The notes under the pieces are model-generated. The model was not told where the DNA came from. It worked only from the letters and a program-made list of their open reading frames with translations, and searched no databases. Position numbers and translations under genes: made by a program. 64,000 nucleotides of DNA from Burkholderiales bacterium (lineage in GTDB: Bacteria; Pseudomonadota; Gammaproteobacteria; Burkholderiales; Eutrophovitaceae): positions 80,395-144,394 of the forward strand of contig DATMAN010000063.1 of assembly GCA_035560005.1 (NCBI GenBank), written 5' to 3'. Positions 9,336 through 17,967 of the stretch are shown here, one piece after another (the first letter of the stretch is position 1; every line of letters begins with the position of its first letter).

Positions 9336-10525
9336 GGCTCTGCACCCTCGCGCGGGAGCGACGAGAGCACTTCCCCGTTGTGCTCGCCGAGCAACGGTGG
9401 AGGCAGCGCGTACTCCAGCACGGTGGCCGACATGCGGATCGGATTGGCGGTCATGGCGAGCCTGCCGGCGCTGCGGTGGGGCAGCTCGATCTTCATGCCG
9501 CGCGCGCGCACCTGCGGATCCTCGAACACCTGGTCCATGGTGTAGATCGGACCGCAGGGAACACCGGCTTGCGTGAGCATCGCCACCCAGTGGGAAACGG
9601 AATGCCGCGCGAACCAGCCCTGCAGCAGTCCGATGAGGAGGCGGCGATGGCGCACGCGCGCGCTATTGGTGGCGAAGCGCGGGTCCGCGGCGGTTTCCGG
9701 ATGGCCGGCGGCGGCGCACAGCCGCGCGAATTGCGCGTCGTTGCCGGCCGCGAGCATCAGCCAGCCATCGGAGGCCTTGAACGGCTGCGAGGGCACCACG
9801 CTGGGATGTACGCCGCCGTTGCGCCTCGCCACCACGCCGGCGCCCAGGTAGGCCGAAGCGATGTTGGCCATCGACCCCACGCCGACGTCGAGCAGGGCGA
9901 TGTCGATGTGCTGCCCCTGGCCACTCTGCTTGCGGTGCAGCAAGGCGGCGAGAATGCCGATCACGGCATACTGCCCGGCCATCAGATCGACCACCGCCAC
10001 GCCCACGCGCTGCGGCGTGGTGCCGGGCATGTCCTCCGGCTCGCCGGTCACGCTCATGAGGCCGCACATCGCCTGCGCGATCGGATCGTAACCGGCGCGC
10101 TCGGCGTAAGGCCCGGTCTGGCCGTAGCCGGTGATCGAGCAATAGACGAGCCCCGGATGCAGCGCGTGCAAGGACTCGTAATCCAGGCCGTGGCGCTTCA
10201 GGTCGCCCACCTTGTAGTTCTCCACCAATACGTCGCAGCGCCGCGCGAGCGCGCGAACCGCCTCCTGTCCCTCGGCCGTGGCGATGTCGATGGTGACCGA
10301 TTTCTTGCCACGGTTGCAGCCGGCGAAGTAGGTGGTTTCGGTCGTGTCGCACCCCCGGGCATCCTTCACGAACGGCGGACCCCAGCCGCGCGTGTCGTCG
10401 CCGCTGCCCGGGCGCTCCACCTTGATCACCTCCGCGCCCAGATCGGCCAGGATCTGCGTGGCGAACGGACCCGCGAGCACGCGCGTCAGATCCAGCACTC
10501 GAATCCCCTTCAACGGTCCTGCCAT
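9332..10525 (-). CDS. CaiB/BaiF family (type III) CoA-transferase
   Basis: Transfers CoA between carboxylic acids by the type III mechanism. The 397 residues start GIRVLDLTRVLAGPFATQ and contain the conserved DLGAEVIKVERP and the catalytic-aspartate region VAVVDLMAGQYA. Length is normal for the family. I chose the ATG at 10525 because GAGGAAAG lies directly upstream; the GTG four codons earlier would overlap that site. It is the first gene of a three-gene string (this, pcm, spermidine-synthase-like protein). The substrate is unknown; nearby organic-acid genes suggest a carboxylic-acid catabolic role. Confidence 0.9.
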   Translation of the reverse strand: MAGPLKGIRVLDLTRVLAGPFATQILADLGAEVIKVERPGSGDDTRGWGPPFVKDARGCDTTETTYFAGCNRGKKSVTIDIATAEGQEAVRALARRCDVLVENYKVGDLKRHGLDYESLHALHPGLVYCSITGYGQTGPYAERAGYDPIAQAMCGLMSVTGEPEDMPGTTPQRVGVAVVDLMAGQYAVIGILAALLHRKQSGQGQHIDIALLDVGVGSMANIASAYLGAGVVARRNGGVHPSVVPSQPFKASDGWLMLAAGNDAQFARLCAAAGHPETAADPRFATNSARVRHRRLLIGLLQGWFARHSVSHWVAMLTQAGVPCGPIYTMDQVFEDPQVRARGMKIELPHRSAGRLAMTANPIRMSATVLEYALPPPLLGEHNGEVLSSLPREGAEP

Positions 10526-10576
10526 CTCTTTCCTCACTTCAAATCCGCAAAACCGGCCACCGAGAGCAGTGAAGTT

Positions 10577-11539
10577 CTAGTCCGGCCTGGCGCCGGACAT
10601 CCTGACGATCGGGCGCCACTTGTCGATCTCTTCGCGCAGCAGATCCGCGAATTGCTCCGGCGTGCTCGCCCGCGGCTCGAAGCCGGCGGCGACCAATCTG
10701 CCGCGCACCGCCGGATCCCCGAGCGCCAGCTCGAGTTCCCGCTGCAGGCGCTCGATCACCGGGCGGGGCGTGCGCGCCGGCACGAAGATGCCGAGCCACG
10801 AGTGGGCGCTGTAGCCCTTCAGTCCCGCTTGCTCGACGGTGGGCACGTCGGGCAGCAAAGCAGAGCGCGTCTTCGAGGCCACCGCGATCGCACGCAGCTT
10901 GCCGGCACGGATGTGCGGCAGCGCCGACGCGATGCTGTCGAACATCAGCTGCACCCGCCCGCCGATCAGATCGAGAATCGCCGGCGCGCTCCCGCGGTAG
11001 GGCACGTGCAGCAAGTCGATACCGGCCATCGATTTCAGCAGCTCGGCTTCCAGGTGCGACACCGTACCGCTGCCCTGCGAGGCGATGTTGAGTTCGCCGC
11101 GCCGCTTGCGCGCCAGCGCGATCAGTTCGGTCAGCGAGCTCGCCGGCAGATCCCTGTTGACCACCAGCACGTGCGGGACGTTGGCGATGAGCGAGACCGG
11201 CGCCAGGTCCCTGACCGGATCGTAGTTCAGCCGCGGGTACAGCGTGGCGGAGATGGCGTAGACCGAGGCCGGACCCATCAACAGCGTGTAGCCGTCCGGC
11301 GCCGCGCGAGAGACCAGTTCCGCGCCGAGATTGGCGCCGGCGCCCGGCTTGTTCTCGATGACTACGGACTGGCCGAGCCGCGCGCCGAGTTGCTCGCCGG
11401 TGAGCCGCGCCAGCAGATCGGTCGCGCCAGCCGGCGTAAAGGGTACGATCAGGCGGATCGGTTTTTCCGGATACGCCGCGGGCGCGGCGTTGGCCGCAAG
11501 AAGCGCCAGCAGCGCGACCGTCCATCGTCGTGCAGGCAT
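10577..11539 (-). CDS. Tripartite tricarboxylate transporter solute receptor (TctC/Bug family)
   Basis: 320-residue periplasmic binding protein of the Bug family, which captures organic anions for TctAB-type carriers; many Burkholderiales carry dozens of orphan copies. The signal peptide is RRWTVALLALLAANAAPAA, followed by the family opening YPEKPIRLIVPFTPAGATD. No tctA or tctB lies in the window. I chose the ATG at 11539 for the signal peptide; an ATG twelve codons earlier (11575) is also possible. The CoA-transferase gene lies downstream on the same strand and the hydratase is divergent, which fits an organic-acid uptake and use cluster. Confidence 0.88.
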   Translation of the reverse strand: MPARRWTVALLALLAANAAPAAYPEKPIRLIVPFTPAGATDLLARLTGEQLGARLGQSVVIENKPGAGANLGAELVSRAAPDGYTLLMGPASVYAISATLYPRLNYDPVRDLAPVSLIANVPHVLVVNRDLPASSLTELIALARKRRGELNIASQGSGTVSHLEAELLKSMAGIDLLHVPYRGSAPAILDLIGGRVQLMFDSIASALPHIRAGKLRAIAVASKTRSALLPDVPTVEQAGLKGYSAHSWLGIFVPARTPRPVIERLQRELELALGDPAVRGRLVAAGFEPRASTPEQFADLLREEIDKWRPIVRMSGARPD

Positions 11540-11611
11540 CGCGTGGTGTGCTGAACGGGACAGGACAGCGAGCATACCGCCAAGCCGATATGATGTGGTC
11601 GGGAGGAAGGC

Positions 11612-12394
11612 ATGAGCGTCAGAGCAGAAGAGGCCGCGGCGGCGTTGACGCGCGATCACGCCGGAAAGCGCAAGTTCATCCCCTTTGCGCGCGACTATGG
11701 CGCGATGGACATCGCCGGGGCCTACGCCATCCAGGCGGCCTACGTCGCGCGCCTCGAAGCGAGCCTGGGCCGACGCGTGGGCTACAAGATCGGGCTCACC
11801 TCCAGGCGCATGCAGCAGATGTGCGGCGTGGATCACCCGAATTCCGGCGTCGTGTTCGAGAAGCGCCTGCACGCGAGCGGCGCGACGCTGTCGCTGGGCG
11901 GCCTGGTACATCTCGGGCTGGAGTTCGAGTGCTGCGCCCGGCTCGGCCGCTCGCTGGGCCCGAAAGCGGACCCCTACACGCTGGAAGAGATCTCGGCCGC
12001 GGTGGAAGCGGTTGCACCGGCGTTCGAAGTGATCGACGACCGCAACGCCGACTACCCGCTCGATCTGCTCTCGCTGATTGCGGACAACTCATGGAACGAG
12101 GGCAACGTGCTCGGCCGGTTCCGGACTTCGTGGCCGGACCTCGCCCGGGCGCGCAGCGCCCTCGAGTGCGACGGCAAGCTGATCGATGAAGGAATCGGGC
12201 GCGACGTGCTGGGTCATCCGTTCGAGCCGCTGCGCTGGCTGGCCAACACGCTGAGCGCGCAGGGCCGGGTCTTGAAGGCGGGCGAGATCGTCCTGACCGG
12301 GAGCTGGGTCACCACCCGGTTTCCCCGGGCGGGCGAGCATTACCGCCACACCATCGAAGGCATCGGCTCGGTCGAAGTCAGGCTCTCGGCATAG
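11612..12394 (+). CDS. 2-keto-4-pentenoate hydratase / 2-oxohepta-3-ene-1,7-dioate hydratase-type protein
   Basis: 260-residue member of the fumarylacetoacetase superfamily, closest in pattern to the MhpD/HpcG hydratases that add water to 2-hydroxydienoates made in aromatic ring cleavage. The likely metal ligands are the two glutamates of GLEFEC and the glutamate of FEVIDDR. GYKIGLTSRRMQ and LTGSWV are typical. It starts with an ATG after GGGAGGAAGGC, a good ribosome-binding site. It is divergent from the solute receptor with a 72-nt gap. No ring-cleavage dioxygenase is in the window, so the pathway is not settled. Confidence 0.85.
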   Translation: MSVRAEEAAAALTRDHAGKRKFIPFARDYGAMDIAGAYAIQAAYVARLEASLGRRVGYKIGLTSRRMQQMCGVDHPNSGVVFEKRLHASGATLSLGGLVHLGLEFECCARLGRSLGPKADPYTLEEISAAVEAVAPAFEVIDDRNADYPLDLLSLIADNSWNEGNVLGRFRTSWPDLARARSALECDGKLIDEGIGRDVLGHPFEPLRWLANTLSAQGRVLKAGEIVLTGSWVTTRFPRAGEHYRHTIEGIGSVEVRLSA

Positions 12395-12414
12395 GTGCGC
12401 AGGCGGCAAGGCGC

Positions 12415-14058
12415 TCACAGCGCGCTTCGGACCGATCTGATCAGCGCGTCCACCGTCTCGTCCATCACGTCGACCACGTAGGCGGCACCGAACTCCTCGA
12501 GCCAGGCCCGTTCGGCGCCGGTGGCCGCGGTGGCGATCACCGCCAGCCGCGGATTGAGTTCGCGCGCCGCCGCGCACACACGGATCTTGTCCTGCAGCGC
12601 GGGATTGGCCACGACCAGCACTCTGGCGTCGAGCAGGCCGGCAGCTCTCAGGACCTCGGGACGGCCGGCGTCGCCGAACACGGTCGCCACGCCGAGCGCG
12701 CGCAACTGCTCCAGAACATCGACGTCGGTATCGATCGCGCACACCGGCACGCCGCCTTGCGCGCAGCGTCGAATCAGTCTCAGGCCCGCCTCTCCGAGTC
12801 CGCACACGAGCACCGGCGCGCCGACGCCTTCGCCCGGCGCTTCGCCGTGCGCGGTGGCCGCCGCCGGCGCGCCCGCCGGCGGCGAACCGTCCAGTCGCGC
12901 TTCGAACGCCCTGAGCGCCCGGAAAAGCAGCGGATTGAGCGCGATCGATACGATCGCCGTCATGATCAGCACATCCATGCCTTGTTCCGGCAGCACGCCC
13001 AGCGAGTTGCCGAGCGCGCCGAGAATGAAGGAGAACTCGCCGATCTGGGCAAGTCCCACGGCCACCGTGAGACCGGTGCGCACAGACTCGCGCAGCACGG
13101 CCACGATCGCCAGGGCGACCAGCGGCTTGACGATCAGCACGACCGCAAGCGCGCTCAGCACCACGGCCGGTTGCGAGCCGATCAACGCGGGATTGAACAG
13201 CATGCCCACCGAGACGAAGAACAGCGCGGAGAACACGTCGCGGAAGGGAAGCATGTCGGCGGCCGCTTGCGGTCCGAAGCGCGACTGGCCGACCACCAGA
13301 CCGGCGAAGAAAGCGCCCAGGGCCACCGAGACGTTGAATACCGCGGTGGCCAGGAGGGCGATTCCCAGCGCGACCACGAACACGGCGAGGGTGAACAGCT
13401 CCGTCGATCGCACGCGCGCGACGCGGGCCATCGCCGGCGTCAGTACACGCGTGCCCGCGATCCATACCAGAACCGCGAACACCGCGGCCTTGCCCAGTGC
13501 GACGAAGAGCTCGCGGGACACGCCGAGGATGCCGCTGCGTTCCACGGCGAGCGCGGGCAGCACGACCAGCGCAACGACGGTGAACAGATCCTCGACGATC
13601 AGCCAGCCGACCGCGACATGTCCGTCGTGCCGGCCCAGGCGATCCTGCGCGACCAGCATGCGCATGAGCACCACGGTACTGGCCACGGCGAGCGCCATGC
13701 CGAACACGATCCCTGCGCCGTGCCCCCATCCGAACGCGCGCGCGGTCGCCCAGCCGGCGATGGTGGCGAGCGCGCTCTGCGCCACGGCGCCGGGCAGCGC
13801 GATGCGCCAGACGCGCAACAACTCTTGCGGATGGAAGTGCATGCCGACGCTGAACATCAGCAAGATGACGCCGATTTCGGCCATCTGCGCTGCCAGCCGC
13901 GGGTCGGCGACGAAGCCCGGCGTATACGGGCCGACCACGACCCCGGCCAGCAGATAGCCCACCAGCGTGGACAGGCCCAGGCGCTGGGTCAGCCATCCGA
14001 GCGCCAGCGCGAAGGCGAGCGCGCCGGCCAGCGTGGTGATGACGGTGAGATCGTGCAT
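12415..14058 (-). CDS. Kef/CPA2-type monovalent cation:proton antiporter with TrkA-N domain
   Basis: 547 residues. About 12 membrane helices (1-385) form a CPA2 exchanger core, with the typical opening GYLLAGVVVGPYTPGF. A C-terminal TrkA-N/RCK domain (from about 415) has the NAD-binding motif VLVCGLGEAGLRLI. This is the architecture of KefB/KefC-like potassium efflux systems, although the full C-terminal regulatory part is short. The start is the ATG at 14058, which puts MHDLTVITTLAG first as in relatives; upstream in-frame codons give a basic stretch. No KefF/KefG-type ancillary gene is beside it, so glutathione gating is not supported. Confidence 0.85.
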   Translation of the reverse strand: MHDLTVITTLAGALAFALALGWLTQRLGLSTLVGYLLAGVVVGPYTPGFVADPRLAAQMAEIGVILLMFSVGMHFHPQELLRVWRIALPGAVAQSALATIAGWATARAFGWGHGAGIVFGMALAVASTVVLMRMLVAQDRLGRHDGHVAVGWLIVEDLFTVVALVVLPALAVERSGILGVSRELFVALGKAAVFAVLVWIAGTRVLTPAMARVARVRSTELFTLAVFVVALGIALLATAVFNVSVALGAFFAGLVVGQSRFGPQAAADMLPFRDVFSALFFVSVGMLFNPALIGSQPAVVLSALAVVLIVKPLVALAIVAVLRESVRTGLTVAVGLAQIGEFSFILGALGNSLGVLPEQGMDVLIMTAIVSIALNPLLFRALRAFEARLDGSPPAGAPAAATAHGEAPGEGVGAPVLVCGLGEAGLRLIRRCAQGGVPVCAIDTDVDVLEQLRALGVATVFGDAGRPEVLRAAGLLDARVLVVANPALQDKIRVCAAARELNPRLAVIATAATGAERAWLEEFGAAYVVDVMDETVDALIRSVRSAL

Positions 14059-14261
14059 CGATTTGCGGCCAATGGTGCACCCTACGCCCCGGCCTTTGCG
14101 AGGCCAGCGGCCGCGGAGAACGCGCGGCGAACACGAGGCGCGGGCGCGCAGCGGATCATGCGACGCGCGCCAGCCCCGCAAGCGGCGGGAGGAACGCCGT
14201 TTCGCAGCCGGCTATCCGGCGGCCCCCGAATCCTCGGCGGTGGGGCTCGCGAAGCGTCCCC

Positions 14262-14876
14262 TCAGGCCTTGATCCAGGTTTCGGAGAACGCGAGGAAGGC
14301 GGTGCTCGAGTCTTTCTTGCCGGCGAACTCCCGCGGAAACGGCTTGCCGTCGACGGCTTTGCCGTTGATCGCCGCCGCGGCCCTGTGGGCATCGAAGAAC
14401 AGCGAGATCATCTCGTGCCTGCCGGTGGCCGAGTGCTCCTTGTCGAACTCGACCAGGAAGGGCGCCGAAAGATCGGACCAGGTCAGGCAGACCTGGCCGA
14501 TGGCGGACCGGAACCATTCGCTGTGGACGCTGGTTCCATTGCCGCCCGCCACGAAATCCCAGCCCGGTCGGTATTCAACGCCGGCCAGTCCGCTCGCATT
14601 GCGGAAAGCCGAGAAGTGGGCGACGAATCCCTTGCAAAGGTACTCGGCCAGCGGCTCGTTGTCGGTCAGGCACACGTTGGGCCTTCCCGGCTTGCGCCCG
14701 TTGCCCTGCGGGTCGAGCAGCATGAACGCTGCGTGGCCTTTGCCGTGGGGAGAGGTCACGACGCGAAAGAAGCTCACCAGCGTCACGAACGGCCCGTCCG
14801 TCGAATCCTTCAGATACATGCCGGGATTCTCGCCGGACCAGTCCACTTTGCCCGGATTGATCGGTACACGTGCCAT
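14262..14876 (-). CDS. Conserved-looking protein of unknown function
   Basis: I do not recognise this 204-residue protein. It has no signal peptide, no membrane helix and a balanced, globular composition rich in aromatic residues. Features include TSPHGKGHAAFMLLDPQGNGR and a C-terminus KDSSTAFLAFSETWIKA. Coding status is well supported: TAGGAGGAG lies 7 nt before the ATG and the reading frame has typical third-position GC. It is transcribed toward the antiporter gene with a 203-nt gap, so it is likely its own unit. Confidence 0.65.
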   Translation of the reverse strand: MARVPINPGKVDWSGENPGMYLKDSTDGPFVTLVSFFRVVTSPHGKGHAAFMLLDPQGNGRKPGRPNVCLTDNEPLAEYLCKGFVAHFSAFRNASGLAGVEYRPGWDFVAGGNGTSVHSEWFRSAIGQVCLTWSDLSAPFLVEFDKEHSATGRHEMISLFFDAHRAAAAINGKAVDGKPFPREFAGKKDSSTAFLAFSETWIKA

Positions 14877-15143
14877 CGGTTCTCCTCCTATTGCTTGGGG
14901 TTTGGCGGGTCAGGCCGTCCGAAAAGTTGGCCAAAGTCCTTTCTTCACGCTTTTTTCACGCCCGTGTTAACACGCCCTTCACGTTCGACCCGGATGATGC
15001 GCACATCCCGAAAGACGCGAGCCGGCGTTGGCAGGCAGGCAGTCTAACGCAGCAGCGGCTGATGCCACCGACCGCCGGGCGCGCTGACCCGAGGGATCAA
15101 GGCAGACGTTATTTATCCATCATCCAATGAAAGGAGCATGACC

Positions 15144-15398
15144 ATGAAAACGCTGAAGAGCCTCACCATCGCTGCGATCCTTGCAACCGCTTCCGGCCTC
15201 GCCCAGGCGGGCGGTGTCGAGCAGTATGGCCGCGGCACACCGGACCCCAAGGCCGGCGTGAGCGTCCCCAGCGCGGGCGCCAACACCGACGTCGCCGCCG
15301 TGCAAGGCCGCGCCTCCGTCATCCGCAGCGCCCAAGGCGGCAATGCACGACTGACGGTGTTCGCACGGTCCGTCTCCGAAGTTTACGGCCGTTCGTAA
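15144..15398 (+). CDS. Small exported protein of unknown function
   Basis: 84 residues: a clear Sec signal peptide (LKSLTIAAILATASGLAQA, cleavage after AQA), then a glycine-, serine- and alanine-rich mature part of about 60 residues without cysteine. I chose the second ATG (15144) because AAAGGAG is 7 nt away; the ATG at 15138 is too close to it. A strong terminator follows 16 nt after the stop, so this is a complete single-gene unit. Function is unknown; composition suggests a periplasmic or surface peptide. Confidence 0.7.
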   Translation: MKTLKSLTIAAILATASGLAQAGGVEQYGRGTPDPKAGVSVPSAGANTDVAAVQGRASVIRSAQGGNARLTVFARSVSEVYGRS

Positions 15399-15413
15399 CC
15401 CGCAACGCCCGAC

Positions 15414-15448
15414 AGCGGACGGCGCCATGAGCGCCGTCCGCTTTTTTT
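15414..15448 (+). terminator. Rho-independent terminator of the small exported protein gene
   Basis: Perfect 12-bp stem (AGCGGACGGCGC and its complement), 5-nt loop CATGA, then a run of six further T. This is the best intrinsic terminator in the window. Confidence 0.92.
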
Positions 15449-15517
15449 CGTTGGGCGCGCCCTGCCCGCACGGCACGCGGCGTCGAGCGGCTTTGCGAGC
15501 CGGACCTGTTCGCCGGG

Positions 15518-16270
15518 TCAGTTGCGTGCCGCCCTCAGGTAATCGGCGGCCTGACGCGCCAGCATGATGTAGTCGGTGCACAATCCGATCACGCGGTAGC
15601 CCTGCGCCATGTAGGTGCGCGCGTGGACCGGCGTGTGCGCGTAGATGCAGCGGGCGATCGCGCGCTTTTCGCACGCCTCGATGACGCTCCCGATCGCTTC
15701 CTGCACCCGCGGGTGATCGATCTGGCCGGGCAGACCCATGCTGCCGGACAGGTCGAAGGGACCGACGAAGACGCCATCGATGCCCGGCGTATCGAGAATC
15801 TCCTCGATGTTCCTGATCGCTTCGACATGCTCGATCTGCACGATGACCGCGATGTCGTCGTTGGCCCGCTTCATGTAACCGTCGAAATCGAGATCGAAGC
15901 GCTGGCTGCGCGTGATGCCGACGCTGCGAACGCCCATCGGCGGATATTTGCAGCGACCTACCGCCAGGCGAGCGTCCGCGGCGTTGTTGACCAGGGGCAC
16001 GATCACCCCCGTGGCGCCGATGTCCAGGGCCTTCTTGATGTGGGCTTCGTCGTTCCAGGGCACGCGGACGACACAGGCGATGCGGTCGTCGACCGCGGTG
16101 AGCACGTCGAGCGCGTTGCGCGCATCCATCGGCGAGTGCTCGAGGTCGACGAACAGCCAGTCGTAGCCGGCGGTGACGAAGATTTCGGCCACTTCGGGCA
16201 GCGGCATCTGCAACAGCGCCCCGATCAGCACGTCGCCCTTCTGGAGGCGCCTGCGGAATGAGATTGTCAT
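15518..16270 (-). CDS. HpcH/HpaI-family class II aldolase
   Basis: 250 residues of the HpcH/HpaI pyruvate-type aldolase family, which cleaves 4-hydroxy-2-oxo acids with a divalent metal. Expected residues are present: His in DLEHSP, Arg in VVRVPWND, the metal glutamate in VQIEHVEA, and the metal aspartate in VGPFDLSGSMG. Family members act after 2-oxo-heptenedioate hydratase in homoprotocatechuate breakdown, and a hydratase-like protein lies at 11612-12394, but the rest of that pathway is missing, so the natural substrate is open. The ATG follows AAGAAGGAAG. Confidence 0.88.
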   Translation of the reverse strand: MTISFRRRLQKGDVLIGALLQMPLPEVAEIFVTAGYDWLFVDLEHSPMDARNALDVLTAVDDRIACVVRVPWNDEAHIKKALDIGATGVIVPLVNNAADARLAVGRCKYPPMGVRSVGITRSQRFDLDFDGYMKRANDDIAVIVQIEHVEAIRNIEEILDTPGIDGVFVGPFDLSGSMGLPGQIDHPRVQEAIGSVIEACEKRAIARCIYAHTPVHARTYMAQGYRVIGLCTDYIMLARQAADYLRAARN

Positions 16271-16477
16271 TTCTTCCTTCTTCGGCTGGATGACAGGGAC
16301 GAACCAAAAAGCACCAGGGACGCCGGGAAACCAGGACCGGAAGAGCTTCGACGACGACCGGCGCGCCCACCGGCCCCGGCGCGCTCCCGCGGCGGATTTC
16401 AGGACTTGCGCCGTGAGCCTCTTGCCGTTCTCGGCGTCCCGGGTGGTTCGCTGGACGATTCCAGGCGTCGATTCGGG

Positions 16478-16867
16478 TCAGTCATCGATGGTCGCGAAGT
16501 CCGCCGGCATCACGATCTCGATGAGTTCCAGGTCGTCGGAATGCCCCAGCTCGGTGTGCCTGATCCCGGGCGGCTGGTGCACGCAGGTGCCGGCGGTCAG
16601 GCGATGTCTGCCGGCACCTTCATACTCGAACTCGATCCAGCCCTTGAGCACGTACACCATCTGGAAGTCCACGGCATGATGGTGCTTCTGCGGCCTGGCC
16701 AGGGCACCCGGTTTGGCGCGAATCACGTGAGCCAGCACCTTGCCCCCGGTCGCCGCCCGGATTCCCAGATCGCGGTACTCGAAGAATGGCCGCAACCCGT
16801 CGGCCTCGAAGCGGCCATCCGCTGCATGACTGATCGAGAATCTCATGCCTTGCGCTGACTGGCCCAT
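16478..16867 (-). CDS. Cupin domain protein
   Basis: 129-residue single-domain cupin. Metal-ligand candidates are the histidines of QKHHHAVDF in motif 1, the glutamate of YVLKGWIEFEYEG, and the motif 2 region with HQPPGIRHTELGHSDD. The start is the ATG at 16867, preceded by AGGAG at 7 nt spacing. Such small cupins include dioxygenase-like and sugar-isomerase-like enzymes and regulators; no specific role can be chosen. It is the downstream neighbour of the LprI/META protein gene, 53 nt away on the same strand. Confidence 0.8.
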   Translation of the reverse strand: MGQSAQGMRFSISHAADGRFEADGLRPFFEYRDLGIRAATGGKVLAHVIRAKPGALARPQKHHHAVDFQMVYVLKGWIEFEYEGAGRHRLTAGTCVHQPPGIRHTELGHSDDLELIEIVMPADFATIDD

Positions 16868-16920
16868 GTTGCGCTCCTGATTGTCTATCCCGGCGACCGG
16901 GGCATGACACCCGTGTCGGA

Positions 16921-17895
16921 CTACCGAACGAAAGTCAGCTCGACCGCACCGTCCGTGCTTCGAAGCACGAGGCGGTTGCCCTCGCCCCGGTAATGGCGGG
17001 TGCGGCGCAAGGCAGCGAGAAATGCCTGCTCCTGCCGCATCAGCGCCGGCGAGCCCGCCATCCTGGTCGCGACGAAGCCCGTTGCGGACCATTCAAGCTC
17101 GCCATCCAGGTTGAACCGGTACTGCCCGTTGAAGCGATTCACAGAAGCATTGCCCGTCACCTTGCCGCTGGGATCGAAGGACACCGTGATCGAACTGCCG
17201 GGCAGCAGGGCACGGCTGCGCCCGCGTTCCTTCCACTGCGCCAGCCGCCACTGCACAATCGGTCGCTCGCTCGCAGCCGGCAAGACGGTCTCGGCACTCG
17301 ACGGGCTGGGTGCGGACGAAGCGGTTGCCGCCGGGGAGATGGCCGTCAGGGGCTCGGCAGGCGCGACGATGACCGAGGCGCCTTGCTCCTCCACGACGGT
17401 CACTGCGGGCAAGGCCACCTGCGTCTGCGGCGCGTCGGCTGCCGGCGGGGGGGCGGAGGATGACGTCGCGGGCAGTGCCGGCGCGGCGTTGGCGCGTTGC
17501 ACGAAAGCGGCAAGCTCCTGCTCGCGCGCGAGCGTTGCACGAATCTGGCAATCCTTGACGAACTCCTCGCCGCGGCTCCCCGGCGGAGCCTGAACCGCCT
17601 GCCAGGTGCAGTTGCTGTCGCGATAGGCGTTGAACCTGCGCTGGCTGTCGATGAAATTGCTCATCCCGGCGCGCCGGTTGTCGCGCTCCAGCTGCTCGAT
17701 GCGTTGCTGTGCCGCCCTGAGCGCGGCGTTCAGTTTCAGAGTGGCGTCCCTGAGCTTCGCGTCCAGACATGCGATGAGCGCGCTGCGCTCGACTGCGCCC
17801 TGCGTGCATTCCTCGAGCGGAGTTTGCGCCGCGGCGGCACCGCCGCCGAACAGCGCAATCAGGACCGCCGACCGCGAGATGCTGCGAATGTTCAT
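16921..17895 (-). CDS. Exported LprI-like (DUF1311) plus META-domain protein
   Basis: 324 residues with a Sec signal peptide (residues 1-24, ending GGGAAAAQ). An LprI/DUF1311-like domain follows (about 28-105), with the cysteine pattern ECTQG, ACLDAKL, SNCTW and KDCQ. A long alanine-, proline- and serine-rich linker (about 135-210) leads to a C-terminal META-like domain (about 215-324) with PGSSITVSFDPSGKVTG and NRFNGQYRF. LprI relatives include lysozyme inhibitors, and META domains occur in HslJ-type envelope proteins, so a periplasmic envelope-stress role is likely but not shown. AGGAG precedes the ATG at 17895. Confidence 0.75.
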   Translation of the reverse strand: MNIRSISRSAVLIALFGGGAAAAQTPLEECTQGAVERSALIACLDAKLRDATLKLNAALRAAQQRIEQLERDNRRAGMSNFIDSQRRFNAYRDSNCTWQAVQAPPGSRGEEFVKDCQIRATLAREQELAAFVQRANAAPALPATSSSAPPPAADAPQTQVALPAVTVVEEQGASVIVAPAEPLTAISPAATASSAPSPSSAETVLPAASERPIVQWRLAQWKERGRSRALLPGSSITVSFDPSGKVTGNASVNRFNGQYRFNLDGELEWSATGFVATRMAGSPALMRQEQAFLAALRRTRHYRGEGNRLVLRSTDGAVELTFVR

Positions 17896-17967
17896 GTGCC
17901 TGTGCTCCTCCGTGAAACCCTTCCCTTCATCGCGATGCCAACACATATCCCCGTGGTTGCGCGCGCC

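Noticed and set aside
6528..9545. A 1005-codon open frame on the plus strand opposite the spermidine-synthase-like and pcm genes
   Set aside because: It is an antisense frame in GC-rich DNA, rich in Arg, Gln and His with no domain, and the minus-strand genes have clear motifs. The same applies to the long plus-strand frames at 12757-14970, 17497-19725, 42311-43465 and 44921-47578.
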